From JBBAAP01 sp043808305 (GTDB lineage Bacteria > Planctomycetota > MHYJ01 > JACQXL01), in contig JAZDFB010000123.1 of assembly GCA_043808305.1 (NCBI GenBank), positions 12,795 to 76,794 on the forward strand: a stretch of DNA of 64,000 bases, in the 5' to 3' direction. This document shows, one piece after another, positions 10,342-20,097 of this stretch (positions are counted from its first letter, which is position 1; the number at the start of each line of letters is the position of its first letter). The position numbers and the translations under genes are program-made. The notes beneath the pieces are model-generated. The model was not told the DNA's origin. It was given only the letters and a program-made list of their open reading frames with translations, and ran no database searches.

Positions 10342-11706
10342 CTAAGAAGTTTTTTCTATGGCGCGATAGGCCGAATCCAACAGGAATTCCAACTGCCGGT
10401 TTGTGATACTCAGCGGCGGTATCAGGACAATCACATCACCCAAGGGGCGCAGGATTATCCCGAACTTGCGGGCTTCAAGGATAACCCTGTGCCCCATTCT
10501 AATTTCATACGGATAAGGTTCTTTGGTTTTTTTGCTCCTGACCAATTCGATGCCAGCCATAAACCCGCACTGCCTGATATCTCCGACATTCGGCAGGTTA
10601 TGGAATTTTTCAAGGCGTTCCTTGAGCCGGCGTATTTTGAGTTGAAGCCGCCGGATGGTTTGCTCTTGGCGGAATATTTCCAGGTTAGCCAGTGCGGCGG
10701 CGCAAGCCAGCGGGTTGCCGGTATATGTATGCCCGTGGAAGAAAGTCTTTTTGTCTTCAGCCCGGCCCAGGAAGGCGTTGAATATTTTTTCGGTGGTAAT
10801 GGTCGCGGCCAGAGGCAAGTAGCCTCCGGTGATGCCCTTGGCCACGGTCATGATATCGGGCCGGATAGATTCGTGTTCGCAGGCGAACATCCGTCCGGTC
10901 CGTCCGAACCCGGTGGCTACTTCGTCGGTGACAAGGAGTATGTTATGTTCGGTGCACAGCCGGCGAAGCCGTTTAAGAAATCCGACCGGTTGGGTAATCA
11001 TTCCGGCCGCGCCCTGAATCAGGGGTTCGATAACCACCGCGGCTAATTCCCGGCAATGTTTCTTGATTAGTTGTTCCGCTGCGGCCAGGCAGGATATTTT
11101 ACAGGTAGTTCTTTCCAGCTTCAGCGGGCACCTGTAACAGTACGGCGCCAGCGCCCGGATAGTCCGGAAAAGCATGGGTTTATATGCCGCGTGGAACAGG
11201 TCCATCCCGCCCAGGCTGACCGAACCGATGGTGTCGCCGTGATAGGCATTGGCAAAGGTAAGAAATTTGGTTTTGCGGGCATTAACTTTATGGTTGCCGG
11301 GCGCCTGCTGCCAGAACTGGAATGCCATTTTTAGGGCGATTTCCACGGCCGTGGAGCCGCTGTCGGAATAAAATACACGGGTCAGGCCTTGGGGCGCGAT
11401 GCCGATAAGCTGTCGGGCCAGTTCGATGGCCGGGATATTAGCCAGCCCAAGCATGGTGGAATGGGCGACCCGGCCGAGCTGACGGCGGATAGCGTTGTTT
11501 ATTTCTGGCCGGCCGTGCCCATGGACGTTGCACCAGAGCGAAGATACGCCATCCAGATATGCCCGGTTATCGGTATCATAAAGATAATTGCCCTTGGCCC
11601 GGCTGATTACCAAAATATCATCAGACATCCAATCCTTCATCTGGGTGAACGGGTGCCAGAGATATTTTTTGTCGAGTCTTGACAACTCCCGAACGCGGTT
11701 ATTCAT
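10342..11706 (-). CDS. bioA: Adenosylmethionine-8-amino-7-oxononanoate aminotransferase
   Basis: 454 aa, class III PLP aminotransferase. It converts KAPA to DAPA with S-adenosylmethionine in biotin synthesis. Visible motifs: KKYLWHPFTQMKDW near the N-terminus (BioA signature), YLDGVSSLWCNVHGHG, VFYSDSGSTAVEIALKMA, FLTFANAYHGDTIGSVSLGG, LVTDEVATGFGRTG, and the PLP lysine in TVAKGITGGYLPLAAT. The length is normal. No other bio genes are nearby, so the pathway must be encoded elsewhere or depend on imported precursor. Confidence 0.95.
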   Translation of the reverse strand: MNNRVRELSRLDKKYLWHPFTQMKDWMSDDILVISRAKGNYLYDTDNRAYLDGVSSLWCNVHGHGRPEINNAIRRQLGRVAHSTMLGLANIPAIELARQLIGIAPQGLTRVFYSDSGSTAVEIALKMAFQFWQQAPGNHKVNARKTKFLTFANAYHGDTIGSVSLGGMDLFHAAYKPMLFRTIRALAPYCYRCPLKLERTTCKISCLAAAEQLIKKHCRELAAVVIEPLIQGAAGMITQPVGFLKRLRRLCTEHNILLVTDEVATGFGRTGRMFACEHESIRPDIMTVAKGITGGYLPLAATITTEKIFNAFLGRAEDKKTFFHGHTYTGNPLACAAALANLEIFRQEQTIRRLQLKIRRLKERLEKFHNLPNVGDIRQCGFMAGIELVRSKKTKEPYPYEIRMGHRVILEARKFGIILRPLGDVIVLIPPLSITNRQLEFLLDSAYRAIEKTS

Positions 11707-11820
11707 ATAATAAATTTAACTATAACTTTTTTATTACCGATGTCAAATAAGCGGCGTAGTGTTTCTATACTCTGGCAGTATCCTTCACAGACTGCCGAAC
11801 TATTAATCGAAAGGTGCTTG

Positions 11821-13197
11821 ATGAAAGTCCTTAAATTCGGCGGCGCCAGCCTGAAAAACCCGGCCGCTTTCCGCGACGTAGCCAGGATAATCATCAATAC
11901 ACGCGATGAAAAAGCGGTAGTGCTTTCGGCGCTTAACGGCGTGACGGACAGCCTGATTGGCTTCATCAGGATTATTTCAAGGAAGCCCCAAAACGAGGCG
12001 CTGATAAAAAGATTTGTCCGTAAGCTGAAAGACCGGCATCTTAATATACTGGAAAATGCGGTGGGAAAAAGAGCCATAAGGGCTGAAACTATCCGGGCGC
12101 TAAACCTTAACCTGTCTAAATTGGAGCGGCTTTTCTACGGAATCAGTTACATAGAAGAAGTCAGCAACCGGAGCCGTGATTTTATCATCAGTTTCGGCGA
12201 ACGGCTGATTGTCCTGGTAATGGCTGATGTGCTTCACAGCATGGGTGCAAAGACCGAGCCGCTGGAGACCGATAAAATCGGCCTCATTACAGACGGTGAT
12301 TTCGGCAAGGCATCGGCAATCCTACCTTTGACTACCAATAATTTAAGACAGAATCTCACGCCTCTTATAAAAAAAGGCGTAACCCCGCTGATAACCGGAT
12401 TCTTCGGCTGTGACCGGCACCAACGCACCACCACCTTTGGACGGGGTGGGAGCGATTATAGCGCCTCTGTTGTGGCTTACGCCCTTGATGCCGACCAGCT
12501 GGAAATATGGAAAGACGTTAATGGTTTTATGAGCGTCAGCCCGAAGATAGTCCGGAGCGGGTACCTTATAGATGTTCTTTCTTATGACGAAGCGGCCGAG
12601 CTGGCGTATTTCGGCGCCGAGATACTTCATCCGCGGATGGTCGAGCCGGCGATGCTGAAGAAAATTCCGATAATTATCCGAAATACATTCAATCCCAAGC
12701 ATAAAGGCACGGCTATCGTGGCCGAAGGATACGAAAGAAAAGGAATCGTCAAAGGCATTGCTTACGACAGGAATATTGCTATCCTGAAAATCCACGGGGC
12801 CGGCGTAGGCTACAAGCCGGGTGTCCTGCAGGACATTACTTCAAGTATTGCCAACTGCGGGCTTAATATCAAGTCAGTCATAACATCCCAGACCTGTATA
12901 AACATATTGCTGGCCAAAGATGATTTGGAACAAGCCTATAAATCCCTATCAAAGGCCCACGTTAACATTATTGAGCATCTTGAGAAAGTAAGAGGCATTG
13001 CGCTGATTGGGATAGTTGGTGAAGGGCTGGTTAAAGCCAAAGGGTTGGCAGCGCAGGTTTTCAAGGCGGTGGCTGATGAAGGTGTGAACGTGGAAGTAAT
13101 TTCAGCCGGGGCATCTTCGGTGGCATATTATTTCATCATCAAAGATAAATTCCTGAAGCGCGCGGTCCGGGCTATTTATCAGCAGTTCTTCGATTAG
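11821..13197 (+). CDS. Aspartate kinase
   Basis: 458 aa. It phosphorylates aspartate, the first step towards lysine, threonine and methionine. The kinase domain carries KVLKFGGASLKNPAAFRDVA at the start (KFGGAS rather than the common KFGGTS), ERLIVLVMADVL, TTFGRGGSDYSASVVAYALD and EIWKDVNGFMSVSP. The C-terminal third has ACT-type regulatory domains (VGYKPGVLQDITSSI; IGIVGEGLVKAKGLAAQVFKA), suggesting feedback control. An upstream in-frame ATG at 11740 exists, but ATG 11821 has GAAAGGTG at the right distance and starts exactly at the conserved core. No homoserine dehydrogenase domain is fused. Confidence 0.92.
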   Translation: MKVLKFGGASLKNPAAFRDVARIIINTRDEKAVVLSALNGVTDSLIGFIRIISRKPQNEALIKRFVRKLKDRHLNILENAVGKRAIRAETIRALNLNLSKLERLFYGISYIEEVSNRSRDFIISFGERLIVLVMADVLHSMGAKTEPLETDKIGLITDGDFGKASAILPLTTNNLRQNLTPLIKKGVTPLITGFFGCDRHQRTTTFGRGGSDYSASVVAYALDADQLEIWKDVNGFMSVSPKIVRSGYLIDVLSYDEAAELAYFGAEILHPRMVEPAMLKKIPIIIRNTFNPKHKGTAIVAEGYERKGIVKGIAYDRNIAILKIHGAGVGYKPGVLQDITSSIANCGLNIKSVITSQTCINILLAKDDLEQAYKSLSKAHVNIIEHLEKVRGIALIGIVGEGLVKAKGLAAQVFKAVADEGVNVEVISAGASSVAYYFIIKDKFLKRAVRAIYQQFFD

Positions 13198-13290
13198 CTT
13201 TCCGGAAAGCCGCGTATTTCAATTTGACATTTCATGGACGGGTATTTTTGTTGACTTTTCAAGTCTATTATAGCAATAATATCAGGATAG

Positions 13291-15819
13291 ATGAAAGACA
13301 AAACCGTTAATTCAAGCGATAAACTCCAGCTCGAAATCCCCCTAAAACATAAAGCCCTTTTTGATGTTCTTAACAATCTGTCTGTTTGCGTGGTGGTGCT
13401 AAACAGGAAAGGGGAAATAGTGCTTTTTAATAAGGCGGCCCAACAACTAACCGGGTATTCGCTGGATAACCTGAAAGGCAAGCCAATCTGGAGCGAATTT
13501 ACGCCGCCGGACGAAATAGAAAAAGTAAAGGCTATGTTCGTCGGGCTGAAAAATGCTAAGTCTATCGAACCTATGGAACGGGTTTGGAAATCCAAGACTG
13601 GCCAGGATCGTTGGATCCGCTGGTCCGCCAACATCATATTAAATGACTCTAATGAAGTGGAATATATCATCGGCACCGGCATAGATTTGACCAGCCAGAA
13701 AGAAGCGGAAAATACCCTTAGAAATAATGAAACTTTTTTAAATAGTGTATTTTCCAGCATTCAGGATGGTGTCAGTGTCCTTGATAACGATTATAATATA
13801 CTTAAAGTAAACCGCTCTATGGAAAAGTGGTACGAACACGCTATGCCGCTGGTCGGTAAAAAGTGCTACCAAGCCTATCACTTAAGAGAAAAACCGTGCG
13901 AGATATGCCCGACTCGTAAAACATTGGAAACTAACCAGCCCGCTTTCGAGGTTGTCCCCAAAACCGGACTGAAAGGCAAGATTGTCGGTTGGCAGGGGTT
14001 GTATACATTTCCTCTAATGAATAATGTGACCAGTAAGCAGCTGGGGGTTATTGAATACGTCCGGGATATCTCAAAAGAGAAGCAGGTCGAAGAAGACCTG
14101 AAAGAAAGCGAAGAGAAATATCGAACCATTATTGAAAACGCCAATGATATTATTTGGACGCTGGATATCAACGGGAATTTTACATTTGCCAACCGGCAGG
14201 CCGAAATAACCACCGGGCATAACTTAGAAAGCTGGATAGGAAAATCTTTTACTCCATTGGTGCATCCGAACGATGTAACTATAGTTAATGAAACAGCAGA
14301 AAAAGTATTGGCCGGCGAATCGCAACAACTCACGATCAGGCTTTATAACCGGAATGGGGTGCTAATAACTGCGGCTATTAATGCCGCTCCAATTTATAAA
14401 AAAGGAGTTGTCGCTGGGATGGTGTGCTTTGGACGCGATATTACAGCCCGAAAAATGATGGAAGACGCCTTGCATCAGAGCGAAAAACGTTATCGGATTC
14501 TGGCTGAAACCGCCCAGGATATCATATTTATTGTTGATTACAACGGCGTTGTTCAGTATGTCAACACCTGCGCAGCCAATGTGCTCCGAAAAAATCAGGC
14601 AGAGCTTATCGGCAAAAATATCGGGGATTTATTCCCGGTTGAAACAGGCAGCAGGTTTAAAACAAATATTCAAAAAGTATTTGACAGCGGCCAACCATTG
14701 TATATCCGGGACCAAACGAAATATCCAACCGGAGAAGTGTGGTTGGGCAGTTGGTTGGCTCCGATCAAGAATGCATCCAAAAATGTAACATCGGTTATGG
14801 GCATTTCAAGGGATGTTACCAAACAAAAACAAGTAGAAGATGCATTGTATGAAAGCGAGTCAAAATACCGCAATTTGGTGGAAAATATACAGGATGGAAT
14901 TTTTGTTATCCAGGATACCAAGACACAATTTGTCAATGATGCTTTTGTTAAAATGTTCGGATATCCAGTAGAGGAAATTATTGGTTCTGATTTCAGAAAG
15001 TTTATTGCGCCGGAAGATGTGGCTACCGTTGAAGAACGTTATTTCAAAAGGCAATCCGGTGAAAAAATACCGAAAGAATACGACTTCCGAATTATACACA
15101 AAGACGGCAAAACTAAGGTGCCGGTCAACTTAACCGTAGGGATTATTACTTACAAAAACCGGGTCGCCACTATGGGCACCCTTAAAGATATTACTGCACA
15201 CAAATTGGCAGAAGCGGCGTTAAAACAAAGTTTAAACCAAACACAAAAAACTTTAAAGGGGATTGTTAACACTCTTTCTTTTATTGCCGAAAAAAGAGAC
15301 CCTTATACCGCGGGCCATCAATTCAATACGGCGCGTCTGGCCGAAGCCATAGCCAAGGAAATGAACCTGCCCGAGGAAAAGATAGAGTGTATCAGGATTG
15401 CGGCAATCCTTCATGATATCGGAAAAATATCCGTCCCGGCGGAAATTCTCAGTAAACCGGGGAAATTAACTGAAACCGAATTAGATATCATTAAAATACA
15501 TCCTCAAAGCGGGTTTGAAATATTGCAGAATATCGAGTTCCCCTGGCCGATTGCCCAGGTTATCCACCAACATCATGAACGCCTGAATGGCTCGGGGTAC
15601 CCGCTTGGTATTTCAGGTAAAGATATTCTTATTGAATCGAAAATATTGGGCGTTGCTGACGTAGTTGAGTCTATGGCCCTCGAGCGCCCATACCGAGCTG
15701 TCAAAGGGCTGAATGCGGCACTTGATGAAATAACTAATAATAAAGGCCTGCTTTATGATTCCGAAGCGGTTGATGCTTGTGTTAGGCTGTTTAAGGAAAA
15801 AGGTTTTAAGCTAGGATAA
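13291..15819 (+). CDS. Multi-PAS HD-GYP domain protein (probable cyclic-di-GMP phosphodiesterase)
   Basis: 842 aa. About five PAS domains run from residue ~25 to ~645, each ending with a PAC-like stretch such as TGIDLTSQKEAE, RDISKEKQVEED and LKDITAHKLAEAAL. The second contains a CEICP Cys-rich patch that may bind metal or sense redox state. The C-terminal HD-GYP domain has RDPYTAGHQFNTARLA, AILHDIGKISVPAEIL and HHERLNGSGYPLG, the complete HD and GYP signatures. There is no signal peptide or clear membrane helix, so it is a soluble sensor likely to hydrolyse c-di-GMP. No GGDEF gene is nearby. Confidence 0.92.
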   Translation: MKDKTVNSSDKLQLEIPLKHKALFDVLNNLSVCVVVLNRKGEIVLFNKAAQQLTGYSLDNLKGKPIWSEFTPPDEIEKVKAMFVGLKNAKSIEPMERVWKSKTGQDRWIRWSANIILNDSNEVEYIIGTGIDLTSQKEAENTLRNNETFLNSVFSSIQDGVSVLDNDYNILKVNRSMEKWYEHAMPLVGKKCYQAYHLREKPCEICPTRKTLETNQPAFEVVPKTGLKGKIVGWQGLYTFPLMNNVTSKQLGVIEYVRDISKEKQVEEDLKESEEKYRTIIENANDIIWTLDINGNFTFANRQAEITTGHNLESWIGKSFTPLVHPNDVTIVNETAEKVLAGESQQLTIRLYNRNGVLITAAINAAPIYKKGVVAGMVCFGRDITARKMMEDALHQSEKRYRILAETAQDIIFIVDYNGVVQYVNTCAANVLRKNQAELIGKNIGDLFPVETGSRFKTNIQKVFDSGQPLYIRDQTKYPTGEVWLGSWLAPIKNASKNVTSVMGISRDVTKQKQVEDALYESESKYRNLVENIQDGIFVIQDTKTQFVNDAFVKMFGYPVEEIIGSDFRKFIAPEDVATVEERYFKRQSGEKIPKEYDFRIIHKDGKTKVPVNLTVGIITYKNRVATMGTLKDITAHKLAEAALKQSLNQTQKTLKGIVNTLSFIAEKRDPYTAGHQFNTARLAEAIAKEMNLPEEKIECIRIAAILHDIGKISVPAEILSKPGKLTETELDIIKIHPQSGFEILQNIEFPWPIAQVIHQHHERLNGSGYPLGISGKDILIESKILGVADVVESMALERPYRAVKGLNAALDEITNNKGLLYDSEAVDACVRLFKEKGFKLG

Positions 15820-15830
15820 TTAATAATCAA

Positions 15831-17168
15831 TTGATAGTTCCTCTATCAAAATTAAAACCTGATATCAGGGCTGTTTTTGCCGCAGTTCTGGAATCCGCCA
15901 ATCCTTATAAATCTATCCTGAAATGTCTGAAGAGGAAAGGACGTATTCTGCGAGCCGGTAAATACGGCTACAACCTTTCTTGTTTCCATCATATCTATGT
16001 GTTCGGCGCTGGTAAAGCCGCCTTGTTGATGGCTCAAGCTGCGAAGAAAGTCCTCGGTCGCTACCTGGCCGGCGGTATCGTATGCATCCCGGATAATTAT
16101 CCGATAAAAACGGCCCTGAATAAAATAAAGATACGCGTTGCGGCTCATCCCATACCAAACAAATCAAGCCAGCAGGCGGCTCTTGGTGTGAGAGAAATGC
16201 TAAAAACCGCGTCAACAAACGATTTTGTTATCTATCTTGCCTCTGGCGGCGGTTCATCTTTGCTCGTACTTCCGGCACCCGGCATCACATTGAAAGATTT
16301 ACAGCAGTTAACCGGCCTGTTACTGAAGTCCGGAGCCAGTCTAAATGAGATGAATACCGTTCGCAAACATATTGATATGGTCAAAGGCGGCTGGTTAGCT
16401 CGTCATGCTTATCCGGCATCTCTGCTTACCCTGGTTTTATCCGATGTCGTTGGCGACAAAATTGAAATGGTTTCTTCGGGTCCGACTCTGCCGGATACGT
16501 CCACGTTTAAAGACGCGCACAATATCCTGATGAAATATGGTCTCGGGCGTAAAATACCCCGTTCAATAAGAGAAAGAATAAAATCCGGATTGATAGGAGG
16601 AGTCTCCGATACTCCCAAACCGGGGGATATTTGTTTCTTGAGAAATCAAGCGGTTCTCATAGGCACAAACAGGCTTGCTTTAGAATCCGCTCGGAGTAAG
16701 GCGGAATCACTCGGTTATCATGCCATAGTTTTGCCTCTGGCTGTTACCGGTGAGGCGTGTGTCGCGGCTTACATCAATGCCGGGAAAGCTGTGCAACTGG
16801 CCAAAAGAAGGATCAAACCCTTGCTTATTATTTCCGGTGGCGAAACAACTGTTAGTGTCAAAGGTAGCGGCATCGGCGGCCGGAACCAGGAATACGCACT
16901 GGCTTTTGCCATCAGGATGAAAGAGCTCAATTTCCGTAACTTTGTCTGCTTGAGCTGCAGCACTGATGGTATAGATAATGTAAAGGGAGTTGCCGGCGCT
17001 ATTGTTGACGGCACATCAATTGATAAAGCTGTCGCCAAAGGCCTGAATCCGAACAGTCTTTTAAAGAATAATAATTCTTATCGTTTTCACAAGGCTATCA
17101 ACTCGCTCGTAAAAACTGGCCCGACCGGCACGAATGTGAACGATATCCAGATTACAGCTGTCTGGTAG
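15831..17168 (+). CDS. Glycerate 2-kinase, MOFRL family (GckA/TtuD type)
   Basis: 445 aa. Motifs: YVFGAGKAALLMAQAA, ASGGGSSLLVLPAPGITLKD, NTVRKHIDMVKGGWLA, VLSDVVGDKIEMVSSGPT, and in the C-terminal MOFRL domain LLIISGGETTVSVKGSGIGGRNQEYALA and SCSTDGIDN. It phosphorylates D-glycerate at C2. The only start compatible with the full N-terminus is TTG 15831, 11 bp after the HD-GYP gene; the ribosome site is weak, so translation may be coupled to that gene. The next gene encodes an OFA-type carboxylate transporter, which would fit uptake of a glycerate-related acid. Confidence 0.9.
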   Translation: MIVPLSKLKPDIRAVFAAVLESANPYKSILKCLKRKGRILRAGKYGYNLSCFHHIYVFGAGKAALLMAQAAKKVLGRYLAGGIVCIPDNYPIKTALNKIKIRVAAHPIPNKSSQQAALGVREMLKTASTNDFVIYLASGGGSSLLVLPAPGITLKDLQQLTGLLLKSGASLNEMNTVRKHIDMVKGGWLARHAYPASLLTLVLSDVVGDKIEMVSSGPTLPDTSTFKDAHNILMKYGLGRKIPRSIRERIKSGLIGGVSDTPKPGDICFLRNQAVLIGTNRLALESARSKAESLGYHAIVLPLAVTGEACVAAYINAGKAVQLAKRRIKPLLIISGGETTVSVKGSGIGGRNQEYALAFAIRMKELNFRNFVCLSCSTDGIDNVKGVAGAIVDGTSIDKAVAKGLNPNSLLKNNNSYRFHKAINSLVKTGPTGTNVNDIQITAVW

Positions 17169-17252
17169 ATATCAAATCATCTATTTTTCTTGCTTTTATC
17201 CTAGATTTTCTATACTACCCTTTCAATTATTAATATTTGAGAGGAGTAATTT

Positions 17253-18524
17253 ATGTCCGAAGAAAAAGTAATGAATCGTTATTTAGTAGTTGTCGGCGCG
17301 GTACTTATTCAACTGGCCTTGGGCGCCATATACGCCTGGTCGGTTTTTACCTCACCGCTCAAAGAAGCCGGTTGGTCTAATTCCGACACGCAGTATGTGT
17401 TTTCGGCCGGGCTGGCTTTCTTCGCCGTTGTTATGGTGATAGCCGGCCGTCTTATGCCCAAGATTGGTCCGCGTAAACTGGCTATTTCCGGCGGTATTGT
17501 TCTGGGATTAGGTTACCTCTTAGGCGGCTTGGTCGGCGAAATGAGCAAGCCGCTCATCATTCTTTTTATCGGCGTTATCGGGGGCAGCGGCATCGGATTA
17601 GCCTATGTCGTTCCCATTGCCGTATGTATGCGTTGGTTCCCGGACAAGAAAGGGCTTATTACCGGTATCGCCGTCGCCGGATTCGGTTTCGGCGCCATGT
17701 TATGGGTTAAGCTGGCCAGTGAATGGGGTGGTCTGATTGCCACCTATGGATTGAGCAATACCTTTGCTATTTATGGCATTATTTTCTTCGTCATGGTAAT
17801 CATCGGCGGTATTTGGATGGTCTTTCCGCCTGCGGGCTGGAAACCGGCCGGATGGCAGCCACCGGCTCCACAGGCGGGCAAGGCCTGCGGCGCAGTTGAT
17901 TTTACATCCGGTGAAATGCTCAAAACCGGCCAATTCTTTATGATCTTCATCATTTTTGTCTTTAGCGCCGGGGCCGGCCTTATGACCATCGGACTGATGA
18001 AGTTATTCCCGACAAAAGCGCTTATGGCGCAGTCGGGCATGAGTGAAGCCGCCGCTAAAGCCGTAGCCGGCACAGCTATGGCAGTTTTTTATTCATTAGC
18101 CAACGGATTGGGCCGTATCGTCTGGGGTATCATTTCCGATAAGATCGGGCGCAAACTCTCGATAATTATTATGACTGCCACGCAGGGCGTATTTATGATT
18201 CTTTTCCAATGGTTTGCCGGAACCACCGGGCTATTATATCTGGGCGCCACGATGATTGGTTTTAATTTCGGCGGTAACTTCTCATTATTCCCCACTATCT
18301 GCGCGGATACCTTCGGCGCCAAATATATCGGCCAGAATTACGGCTGGGTATTTTTAGCCTATGGCATCGGCGGGATTTTTGGGCCGATCCTCGGCGGAAA
18401 ACTCGGCGACCTCAATAATTTCCCGCTGGCCTTTACTATTTGCGGTGTTCTCTGCTTGGCCGCCGCCGGACTCTCAGCGACGCTAAAGCCGCCCAAGAAA
18501 AAAGAAGCCCTGAACCCGCAATAA
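17253..18524 (+). CDS. OFA-family MFS transporter (oxalate/formate antiporter-like)
   Basis: 423 aa with about 12 hydrophobic segments. The N-terminus RYLVVVGAVLIQLALGAIYAW followed by SVFTSPL and the glycine-rich GGSGIGLAYVVPIAVCMRWFP are typical of OFA transporters. A central loop (PPAGWKPAGWQPP) separates the halves. The C-terminal half has RIVWGIISDKIGRK and AYGIGGIFGPILGGKLGD. It probably exchanges small mono- or dicarboxylates. A TATACT box (17211-17216) with a weak TTGCTT upstream, and GAGAGGAG before ATG, suggest its own promoter. The substrate cannot be assigned. Confidence 0.87.
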   Translation: MSEEKVMNRYLVVVGAVLIQLALGAIYAWSVFTSPLKEAGWSNSDTQYVFSAGLAFFAVVMVIAGRLMPKIGPRKLAISGGIVLGLGYLLGGLVGEMSKPLIILFIGVIGGSGIGLAYVVPIAVCMRWFPDKKGLITGIAVAGFGFGAMLWVKLASEWGGLIATYGLSNTFAIYGIIFFVMVIIGGIWMVFPPAGWKPAGWQPPAPQAGKACGAVDFTSGEMLKTGQFFMIFIIFVFSAGAGLMTIGLMKLFPTKALMAQSGMSEAAAKAVAGTAMAVFYSLANGLGRIVWGIISDKIGRKLSIIIMTATQGVFMILFQWFAGTTGLLYLGATMIGFNFGGNFSLFPTICADTFGAKYIGQNYGWVFLAYGIGGIFGPILGGKLGDLNNFPLAFTICGVLCLAAAGLSATLKPPKKKEALNPQ

Positions 18525-18531
18525 ATTGCGG

Positions 18532-19104
18532 CTAAACTGAGCCGGCCATTGATTTGCCGGACTCAAAAACTTCCTGCAGGGCGGTGGGATGCTTTTTGAT
18601 ATCACCCTTGTTATCTATGCTCCGGTAAAAACGCTCGCCTTTGTATTCAACATTAATCGTATCAAAGAAATATTTTACGGTTTGCTTAATGCCATCGAAA
18701 AGTAATTTGCCCTTTGTTCCGCCGACCGAGATAAAGAACCCCGCCCTTTTCCGCCCCATATCCCACATAAGAATGTGTTTTCTGGCCCAGAGCGCCTGGG
18801 TTCGGTCAACCAACGTCTTCGCCTGGGACGGCAGATTACAGAAAAATACCGGCGCCGCCAACACGACAATATCAGCGCTCAAAAGTCTGCTGTAAATCCC
18901 TTCCATATCATCATTAAAAATACAATCGCCGGTTTTTAAACAGGCGTTGCACTCGGTGCACGGCTTTATGTTTAAATCACGCATGCATAGCTTTTCGATA
19001 TGCGCGCCGGGCGCGGCGGATAATGCCCCCCTAAGGAATTCTTCCATTAATATATCCGTGTTCCCGTTCTTGCGAGGACTCCCGTATAATGCCAATATAT
19101 CCAT
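18532..19104 (-). CDS. NADPH-dependent FMN reductase / flavodoxin-fold protein
   Basis: 190 aa. LALYGSPRKNGNTDILMEEFL at the N-terminus is the FMN phosphate-binding loop. CTECNACLKTGDCIFNDDM is a CxxCxxC...C cluster typical of the iron-sulfur flavoprotein/NAD(P)H-dependent oxidoreductase branch. ADIVVLAAPVFFCNLPSQAK and FISVGGTKGK complete the flavodoxin fold. It may carry FMN and possibly an Fe-S centre for anaerobic electron transfer. It converges with the transporter gene with only 7 bp between them. Confidence 0.87.
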   Translation of the reverse strand: MDILALYGSPRKNGNTDILMEEFLRGALSAAPGAHIEKLCMRDLNIKPCTECNACLKTGDCIFNDDMEGIYSRLLSADIVVLAAPVFFCNLPSQAKTLVDRTQALWARKHILMWDMGRKRAGFFISVGGTKGKLLFDGIKQTVKYFFDTINVEYKGERFYRSIDNKGDIKKHPTALQEVFESGKSMAGSV

Positions 19105-19160
19105 GGCTATGGTTTATCAATATTTTTGCGGTTAGCAAAAGATATTCATAATAATCTTTC

Positions 19161-19189
19161 TTGACTTTCCATAGGTTTTTGGTTTAATA
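19161..19189 (+). promoter_or_regulatory. Upstream promoter candidate of the CsgG cluster
   Basis: TTGACT (19161-19166), 17-bp spacer, TTAATA (19184-19189). It would start ahead of the small ORF at 19218. Confidence 0.5.
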
Positions 19190-19217
19190 ATACAATTCGC
19201 CAAAAGAAATGGTTTCG

Positions 19218-19325
19218 ATGAGTTACTTTTTTAACGCCGAGGAAATAGGCTCTATCGGCTGGATTATCTTACATATAATAATTATTTCCTTGACTTTTTG
19301 GCTTGGCTCTGCTATAAGATTTTAA
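19218..19325 (+). CDS. Candidate 35-aa single-span membrane peptide
   Basis: A short ORF beginning MSYFFNAEEIGS with one hydrophobic span (IGWIILHIIIISLTFWLG) and ending SAIRF. It lies 36 bp before the first CsgG-like gene, behind the promoter at 19161-19189. The ribosome site (AAAAGAAATGG) is weak and the DNA is AT-rich, which can produce hydrophobic codons by chance. The promoter at 19290-19318 lies inside it. Function unknown; may not be real. Confidence 0.35.
   Translation: MSYFFNAEEIGSIGWIILHIIIISLTFWLGSAIRF
19290..19318 (+). promoter_or_regulatory. Proximal promoter of the CsgG cluster
   Basis: TTGACT (19290-19295), 17-bp spacer, TATAAG (19313-19318), predicting a ~36-nt leader that ends with GAAAGGAG before ATG 19362. 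Confidence 0.75.
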
Positions 19326-19361
19326 ATTAACAGTATTAATGAAATGAAAGGAGTTAACCAA

Positions 19362-20069
19362 ATGACAAAGAATATTATCAGCGGTCTGGTTGCGGGTCTG
19401 GCTTTTAGCCTTGCTATGGGTTGCGGGTCTTCCAGCGTATCTTCCTCATACATTAAGGACACCACCCCGGTTGCAAAATACACGCCGCCTCCGGCTAATA
19501 TCCAGCTCAAACGCATTGCCATCCTGCCTTTCAAGGATAAAACCACCAACAGCCCCATCAAAGGCGATGTGGGCAGTATGGCCATTGACCAGTTGACCAC
19601 GCTCCTGGTAAATACCGGCCGGTTTTCCGTTATTGAGCGGGAGCTGCTGGATAAGGTTCTGCAGGAACAAGGTTTGGCCAATAAGGGTATTCTTGACAAC
19701 GCCACCGCCGCCCAGGTGGGAAAAATTCTGGGCGCCGAGCTGATTTTCACCGGCGCGGTTACCAACTGGGAAGTCAGGGAAGCTAAACAAGGCACTTATG
19801 TTTTTATAGTCAGTAGCAGCGAAAGAGCGATTGATATCGACCTGGCTATAGACGGCCGGATTATCAACACCACCACCAGCGAGATAATGTTTGCCGATTC
19901 CGGAGAAATCAAACGCCAGGAAAAAATTTCGTCTACATCAATCCTGGGCGGCTCTCCCGGCGGCTATATCAGGCTGGACCAATCCGTAGCCGGCAAACAG
20001 CTCAGGCTGGCTCTGGATGACATGCTTTCGAAAATTATCCCTAAAGTGGACGCTAAATTCTCCAAGTAA
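19362..20069 (+). CDS. CsgG-like outer-membrane-associated lipoprotein
   Basis: 235 aa. The signal peptide has a lipobox (FSLAMGC, Cys ~19). The body matches the CsgG family: LKRIAILPFKDKTTN, GSMAIDQLTTLLVNTGRFSV, IERELLDKVLQEQGL, LGAELIFTGAVTNWEV, then IDLAIDGRIINTTTSEIMFA and SGEIKRQEK. In curli systems CsgG is a nonameric export pore; many distant homologues are only known as lipoproteins. ATG 19362 is preferred over 19344 because GAAAGGAG lies 8 nt upstream. A second CsgG-like gene lies at 22878, with two paralogous surface lipoproteins between them. Confidence 0.85.
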   Translation: MTKNIISGLVAGLAFSLAMGCGSSSVSSSYIKDTTPVAKYTPPPANIQLKRIAILPFKDKTTNSPIKGDVGSMAIDQLTTLLVNTGRFSVIERELLDKVLQEQGLANKGILDNATAAQVGKILGAELIFTGAVTNWEVREAKQGTYVFIVSSSERAIDIDLAIDGRIINTTTSEIMFADSGEIKRQEKISSTSILGGSPGGYIRLDQSVAGKQLRLALDDMLSKIIPKVDAKFSK

Positions 20070-20097
20070 TTTACAATTGCACTAAAGAGGAGGTTTT

